Both the position numbers and the translations under genes were made by a program. A stretch of 46,061 nucleotides of DNA, taken from NCBI GenBank assembly GCA_030041195.1, contig JASHOI010000064.1:1-46061 (forward strand). The letters run 5' to 3'. Below are positions 42,221 to 46,061 of the stretch, in pieces (the first letter of the stretch is position 1; the number at the start of each line of letters is the position of its first letter). A model generated the notes under the pieces. It had not been told where the DNA came from. It worked only from the letters and a program-made list of their open reading frames with translations, and did not search any database. Source of the DNA: Streptosporangiaceae bacterium. Lineage in GTDB: Bacteria; Actinomycetota; Actinomycetes; Streptosporangiales; Streptosporangiaceae.

Positions 42221-43027
42221 CTAGCCGCTGCCCGGGCCGCCCGCCGGGCCCACGTGCGCCCGTTCGCGCTGGTGATAACCGGCGGTCATGCCGCCGTCGA
42301 CCAGCAGCGTGGTCCCGGTGATGAAGTCCGCCTCGTCGCTGGCGTAGAAAACCGCGGCCGCGGCAACGTCGCGGGCCTCGCCGATCCTGCCGATCGGCGG
42401 GACCGGCCAGTCACCGGTCTCGGGGCGATCCTCCTCCCCCGGCGGCGCCATGTGCCGCATCCCCGGCCAGGTATCGCCCGGGCACAGCACGTTCGACCGC
42501 ACGCCGTCCGGGCCCCCATCCAGCGCCAGCATCTTGCCGAGCATCACCACGGCCGCCTTGGACACCGAATACAGCCCAATGGACTGCTCGCCCCAGATAC
42601 CCGCATCGGAGGCGATGTGGATCATGCAGCCGCGGCTGCGGGCCAGGTGTGGATGGGCGGCCTGCGCGTACAGGAAATAGCCCCGCACGTTCACGTTCAT
42701 CACCCGGTCGTAGTCAGCCAGGGGCGTGTCCAGAAGACTGGCCTCAGTCCCGATCCCGGCGTTGTTGACCAGCACATCAAGGCCCCCGAGCTGCCCGACC
42801 GCCAGGTCAACCGAGCTGGCCACCGCGTCTGGATCGCCGGCGTCAGCCGCCACGAAGCCGGCCTGCCCGTACGCACGCAGCGCCGCCTCCGCGCGACGGC
42901 CGAGTTCGCGGTCCCGCCCCGTTATCACCACGGCCGCGCCCTCGCGCAGGAACCTGTCCGCGATCGCATAGCCGATGCCGGTCGTGCCGCCGGTGACCAG
43001 TGCGTGCTTGCCCTCGAGCCGTCCCAT
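42221..43027 (-). CDS. Short-chain dehydrogenase/reductase
   Basis: A 268-residue SDR: TGGTTGIGYAIADRFLREG cofactor loop, NNAGIGTEASLLD, the active-site serine in MIHIASDAGIWG, YSVSKAAVVMLGKMLA (Tyr/Lys), and a C-terminal GTTLLVDGGMTAGYH. Arginine and aspartate near the end of strand 2 (TGRDRE) point to NADP. ATG start. It is of the sugar/secondary-alcohol type and is separate from the SDR at 7.1 kb. Substrate unknown. Confidence 0.9.
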   Translation of the reverse strand: MGRLEGKHALVTGGTTGIGYAIADRFLREGAAVVITGRDRELGRRAEAALRAYGQAGFVAADAGDPDAVASSVDLAVGQLGGLDVLVNNAGIGTEASLLDTPLADYDRVMNVNVRGYFLYAQAAHPHLARSRGCMIHIASDAGIWGEQSIGLYSVSKAAVVMLGKMLALDGGPDGVRSNVLCPGDTWPGMRHMAPPGEEDRPETGDWPVPPIGRIGEARDVAAAAVFYASDEADFITGTTLLVDGGMTAGYHQRERAHVGPAGGPGSG

Positions 43028-43092
43028 GCCACCGTAGTCTGCCGGACAGGCTCAGGGACCGCCGGCGGCGGCGGGTGCGGCGGCGGGTGCGG

Positions 43093-43347
43093 TCAGTTTG
43101 GGTGCGGGGCGGCCCGGGTGAACAGGCCGGGTGACCCGGCCGACCGCCAGCCGTGCTCGGCCATCGCGGCCAGCCAGGCATCGCCGAACCGCGTCCGGTG
43201 TCCCTCGGCGTCTGTCGTGTGCTGACGGGCCAGAACCAGCTTGCTGTAAAGGACGCGCACCGTCATGCGGTCGGGTGACCATTGCAGGCGGGCGTCGTCG
43301 GCGCGGGCGTCGATCAACTGCATGATCTCAGTGACCAGGGATTCCAT
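43093..43347 (-). CDS. Small hypothetical protein
   Basis: A possible 84-residue protein starting MESLVTEIMQLIDARADDAR and ending in a low-complexity tail. The ATG at 43347 has a GGGGGGAAG stretch just upstream. It has two short helical segments and a tryptophan-containing middle (FGDAWLAAMAEHGWRSAG). No family is recognised. It lies 66 bases upstream of the SDR gene on the same strand and could be the first gene of that unit. Coding status moderate. Confidence 0.5.
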   Translation of the reverse strand: MESLVTEIMQLIDARADDARLQWSPDRMTVRVLYSKLVLARQHTTDAEGHRTRFGDAWLAAMAEHGWRSAGSPGLFTRAAPHPN

Positions 43348-43523
43348 GCTTCCCCCCACGGCGATCCTCCTGGCCCCCCGGCTCGCTCATCGCTACGGAT
43401 GCGAAGCGCCGGTCGTCGTCTGCGCGTTACACCCGCGGACCGGACCTTCGGTGAATCAGCGGCCCAGTGACAACGTGCAGGAACACGCGCAGCCTGCGGT
43501 TGAGGGGCGCTGAACAGGAAAAA

Positions 43524-43593
43524 GGGTCCCGGCCTGCGGGGGCCAGACCGGGACCCTGATGGGGTCGGCCTGCGGGGGTCAGGCCGGGTCCCC
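43524..43593 (-). terminator. Tandem terminator hairpins after the sigma/anti-sigma pair
   Basis: GGGTCCCGG (43524-43532) and CCGGGACCC (43548-43556) form a perfect 9-bp stem. Reading leftward it is followed by TTTTTCC, a U-run, so it fits a rho-independent terminator for the minus-strand operon. The segment to about 43593 repeats the GGCCTGCGGGGGYCAG core as a second, similar hairpin. The gap 43348-43645 holds no other feature. Confidence 0.75.
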
Positions 43594-43645
43594 GGTGGGG
43601 GAAAGCCCTTCACAACCGAAACGCCGCGGATGCCCCCCGCGTTAC

Positions 43646-44467
43646 TCACCCCCGCGGCACGGGCCAGGGATCAGCTCCGTCCCACGGGAGCCGATCGGGG
43701 GTGGTGTGCGCGGCCGGAGCGCCCGGCAGCACGCTGCGGTGCGCGGACGGTCGCGTACCGGGCGGTCCGGCATGATGCGTTGGCCCGGCGTAGCGCGACC
43801 CCTCCCCGGCTGGCGGTCCGCTGGAACTCGCTCCAAGCGGCGGGTGCAGGGAGCTCGGTTCGGCCGCGCACCAGGCACTGACCTTTCCAGCGCCGCCAGC
43901 CGCCTTCGCCAGGATGCGCAAGGCCGCCGCCTGCTGGCCGGCGGTGCCATGCGCCAGGGCGCGCTGATATGCGGCACACGGCCGATACGCCGCCGGCCCG
44001 GCCGCACCGGCCTGCGTTTCCCGGCCGGCTCCGCGTTCCGGCGCCCCAATCGCGTGATGAGCAAACTGCTGCCACGAAACAGGCAGCACGTCCGCATAGG
44101 CGGCGACAGCCGCACCGCCCACGCCCACGGCCACGAGGGCGGCGGCCGCGCCGGCCTTGGCGCCAAGCCGGGACGCCAGCCCGCCACGGCGTCGGCGAGG
44201 TGACCGTCTCACCCGGATCGGCGCGACGACCTGGCGGCGGAACTCGGCCCGGGCAGCGGCCAGGCCGGTCAGCTCGTCGCCCGCGGGGTGGGCCGTGAGC
44301 GCCGTCAGGACATCCGCCACCGGCCGCAGTTCGGAGTCGGCACCGGCCGGCAGCCCGTTCCCGGCCAGCAACGCCGACAGGGACGTGTCCTCGGCGGGAG
44401 AGACGTCCTGGCGGGCTGTCCACGGCAAGCTAGGCATGTCGCTACCTGAAACGCCGCCGCCGGTCAC
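43646..44467 (-). CDS. Putative membrane anti-sigma factor
   Basis: A 273-residue protein with an acidic N-terminal region (residues 1-80; DTSLSALLAGNGLPAGADSE, LRPVADVLTALTAHPAGDEL), a basic stretch, then a single hydrophobic helix (AGAAAALVAVGVGGAAVAAY, about 106-125) and a proline-rich outer part. This layout matches anti-sigma factors anchored in the membrane with the sigma-binding domain inside, though no zinc HxxxCxxC motif is seen. The GTGA overlap with the ECF sigma gene supports the assignment. Direct sequence similarity is weak. Confidence 0.7.
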   Translation of the reverse strand: MTGGGVSGSDMPSLPWTARQDVSPAEDTSLSALLAGNGLPAGADSELRPVADVLTALTAHPAGDELTGLAAARAEFRRQVVAPIRVRRSPRRRRGGLASRLGAKAGAAAALVAVGVGGAAVAAYADVLPVSWQQFAHHAIGAPERGAGRETQAGAAGPAAYRPCAAYQRALAHGTAGQQAAALRILAKAAGGAGKVSAWCAAEPSSLHPPLGASSSGPPAGEGSRYAGPTHHAGPPGTRPSAHRSVLPGAPAAHTTPDRLPWDGADPWPVPRG

Positions 44468-45042
44468 AGCGTTACACCCGCCTGGGCCAAGATCTCGGCC
44501 AGCCGGCGCAAGCCCCGGTGGGCGGTCACCCGCACCGCGCCCGGGCTGCGTCCCAGCAACCGCGCCACCGCCTCGGTATCCAGCCCGGCCACCACCCGCA
44601 GCAAGATCACCTCGGCCTGCAACCGCGGCAGCCTGGCCAGCAGCGCGATCGCCGCCTGGGTGCCCAGCCGTTCCATGGCCTCGTCAGCAGCATCGGCGGT
44701 GACCGGCAGCGCGGCCGCCGGCACCTCGTCCAGCGGCTCTTCCCGGCGCCGCGACCGGCGCCGGGACGCGTCGATCATGCGGCGGCGGGCCGTAGTGAAC
44801 AGCCACGCCCGCCACGCTGCCTCACCGCCGCGGAAGCGGCGCAGGCCGCGGACCACCTGCACCCAGGTATCTGCCGCCACGTCCTCGGCCACCTCAGGCG
44901 CGATCACCCGCAGGTAACGCAGCAAGCCGGGGTTGGCATCCAGCCAAAGCTGGGTGAACGCAGCCTCGCTGCCGCGCTGCGCGGCCGCAAGCACAGCAGG
45001 GAATTCCTCGCCGAGCACAGCGCCGAGTATTGGCACCAGCAC
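44464..45042 (-). CDS. ECF RNA polymerase sigma factor
   Basis: A 192-residue group 4 sigma factor. Region 2: FTQLWLDANPGLLRYLRVIA, EDVAADTWVQVVRGLRRFRG, AAWRAWLFTTARRRMIDASR. Region 4: ALLARLPRLQAEVILLRVVA, GLDTEAVARLLGRSPGAVRV, TAHRGLRRLAEIL. The GTG at 45042 has little site support; an internal GTG at 44994 (LAAAQRGSEAAF) follows GAGGAA and may be the true start. It overlaps the anti-sigma gene, with which it forms a regulated pair released by an unknown signal. Confidence 0.88.
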   Translation of the reverse strand: MLVPILGAVLGEEFPAVLAAAQRGSEAAFTQLWLDANPGLLRYLRVIAPEVAEDVAADTWVQVVRGLRRFRGGEAAWRAWLFTTARRRMIDASRRRSRRREEPLDEVPAAALPVTADAADEAMERLGTQAAIALLARLPRLQAEVILLRVVAGLDTEAVARLLGRSPGAVRVTAHRGLRRLAEILAQAGVTL

Positions 45043-45122
45043 GGCGCCGCCGCAGCAAAACCGCCAAGTTGGGCAAACACCTCAAGCTCCAGCCAGCCCG
45101 AGCCGTCGACAGCCCGCTGCGG

Positions 45123-45545
45123 TCAGAGCGGTTCCAGGCGTGGCGCGGCCCGTGCCTGCAACGCCGCCGCAACATCAGCGGGCAGCGGCACGGACGAGCC
45201 CTGGAATCCGCGGAATGGCCGGAACGACGCCAGCCCGGCCATTGCCAGCAGTTCCACTCTCAGCAGCGGCGGATCGATGCGGTAGTCGAACCGGATGTCC
45301 GTCCGCCACCGGGCGGAGGGCGATTCACTGTCGTGCCATTCGGGGTCTTCGTAGGTGGGAGTCGTGATCGTCGCCACGTAGTAAATGCCCGGCTCGTGCC
45401 GTCCGACCACCTGCAGCCAGACACGATCGCCCGCGGCAGCCAGGTCCCGGTAGCGCGGCGTCCTCCACGAGCGCAGCCGCGACGCGGTTATCGCGGCATC
45501 CAGGTCAAGCTGCTTGCCATTGCCCTGAAAAATCCAGTCGGTCAT
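45123..45545 (-). CDS. EVE-domain (PUA-like) protein
   Basis: A 140-residue EVE domain: DWIFQGNGKQLDLDAAITAS, SWRTPRYRDLAAAGDRVWLQ, GRHEPGIYYVATITTP, WRTDIRFDYRIDPPLLRVEL. EVE domains bind modified bases in DNA or RNA and are often fused to restriction or CRISPR effectors; here the domain stands alone. The ATG start is clear. It lies 80 bases upstream of the ECF sigma gene on the same strand. Function is inferred from the fold only. Confidence 0.85.
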   Translation of the reverse strand: MTDWIFQGNGKQLDLDAAITASRLRSWRTPRYRDLAAAGDRVWLQVVGRHEPGIYYVATITTPTYEDPEWHDSESPSARWRTDIRFDYRIDPPLLRVELLAMAGLASFRPFRGFQGSSVPLPADVAAALQARAAPRLEPL

Positions 45546-45925
45546 AGGTCAAATCCTGATCCGCCAGTGTGCAGCATGACTGAATCGGGATCCCCCGTGA
45601 ACTGCGGACGACACCTCGACGCACGAGAGGCTGCGGCGTCACATCGGTCTCGATGCCGCCCGCCCTGACGCGTGCGCTGTTGTGCTGTCTGGCGTGACGG
45701 TACCAGTCCGAACCGCGACCCCCGGCCGATCGGATATAGAGCCCGTCGCCGACGCGGACGACCCAGATGGGCGTCCACCGTCGCCAGGTTCCGTCCGGGC
45801 GTGTGGTGGTGATCTGCAGTTCTTCCGAGCCGGCAATGCGTTGACTGCACCTGGCCGCCGGGCGGGTCAGGTGCTCGTTGACCAGGCCATCCTCGCCGTG
45901 GCCGGCTGGCTGCTAGTTTTGCGCC

Positions 45926-46061
45926 GTGATACGCCCCCGAGACCCGATTGGTCGCGACGCCGCAGGTGATAGCACCTTCGGCGACGGCCGGCCGACGTGG
46001 CTTGGCCGGCTGGGCAACGTTCGCAACGTGGTCCGGCAAGAGATGATCTCCCGTCAGCTTC
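45926..46061 (+). CDS. SAM methyltransferase, N-terminal part (cut by window end)
   Basis: The first 45 codons of a gene running out of the window: RPRDPIGRDAAGDSTFGDGR, then PTWLGRLGNVRNVVRQEMIS, then RQL. The WLxRLGNVRxVVRQExxxRQL segment is the usual start of a group of actinobacterial class I methyltransferases, just before motif I. GTG at 45926. The 380 bases before it (45546-45925) show no recognisable gene or repeat. Confidence 0.65.
   Translation, partial: MIRPRDPIGRDAAGDSTFGDGRPTWLGRLGNVRNVVRQEMISRQL

Noticed and set aside
43314..43649. 111-codon minus-strand frame over the terminator hairpins
   Set aside because: Proline/arginine-rich and spans two hairpins and the start of another candidate; no family match.
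45542..46039. 165-codon minus-strand frame at the right edge
   Set aside because: Low-complexity Arg/Pro/His composition with no domain; it opposes the start of a methyltransferase gene.

Overview
The window is a gene-dense stretch of chromosome from a high-GC actinomycete. The evidence is pervasive GC-rich third positions, many GTG starts, frequent GTGA/ATGA stop-start overlaps, and family content typical of Actinobacteria: homodimeric AceE, DUF3052, DUF1918, a GerW-like protein, LLM-type flavin or F420 oxidoreductases, DUF1348 and a stand-alone LigD polymerase domain. Genus cannot be fixed from sequence reading alone. There are no rRNA genes, CRISPR arrays, intact transposases or replication origins. 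One tRNA gene, tRNA-Val(TAC), is present.

Left part (1-13.8 kb): an acyl-CoA synthetase is followed by a two-gene minus-strand unit. This pairs a TIR-transmembrane-WD40 protein carrying 14 WD40 repeats with a SLOG-four-helix membrane (SLATT-like) protein, and it is the best candidate for an undescribed NAD/nucleotide-linked conflict system. Next comes a TetR regulator divergent from an SDR / saccharopine-dehydrogenase-like / AMP-ligase operon, then an SsuD-like flavin monooxygenase and two aldo/keto reductases. Middle-left (13.9-18.2 kb): larE-larB-larC overlap end to end and make the nickel-pincer nucleotide cofactor, but no LarA client is in the window. An M19-type dipeptidase with an altered metal-ligand motif and an NTF2-like DUF1348 protein follow.

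Centre (18.2-31.4 kb): this part shows decay and rearrangement. It holds two oppositely oriented pieces of a LuxR-type ATPase regulator, an internally deleted ketopantoate reductase, and an endonuclease VII-like gene beside tRNA-Val. It then contains an MFS exporter with its divergent TetR and a clear palindromic operator. The conserved housekeeping block peroxiredoxin (AhpE) - DUF3052 - YjbQ - DUF1918 - aceE follows, and then an amidohydrolase/TfoX_N pair. About 0.8 kb of non-coding DNA at 30.6-31.4 kb is packed with inverted repeats, a 16-bp perfect hairpin repeat shared with the 23.6 kb locus, and a 21-bp minisatellite.

Right part (31.4-46 kb): a SAM methyltransferase, an LLM oxidoreductase, and a TetR divergent from a VC0807-type membrane protein with an apparently leaderless, operator-bearing promoter. 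A CD225 small membrane protein lies next to an unusual TIR protein fused to a lipoyl-like barrel. Then come two translationally coupled sigma factors, the second ending abruptly before region 4. Further on are a sterol-desaturase pair, a LigD polymerase domain, GNAT, a zinc alcohol dehydrogenase, an SDR, an ECF sigma/anti-sigma pair with tandem terminator hairpins, an EVE-domain protein, and the start of a methyltransferase cut by the window edge. Functional calls rest on motifs read by eye; no database search was possible.
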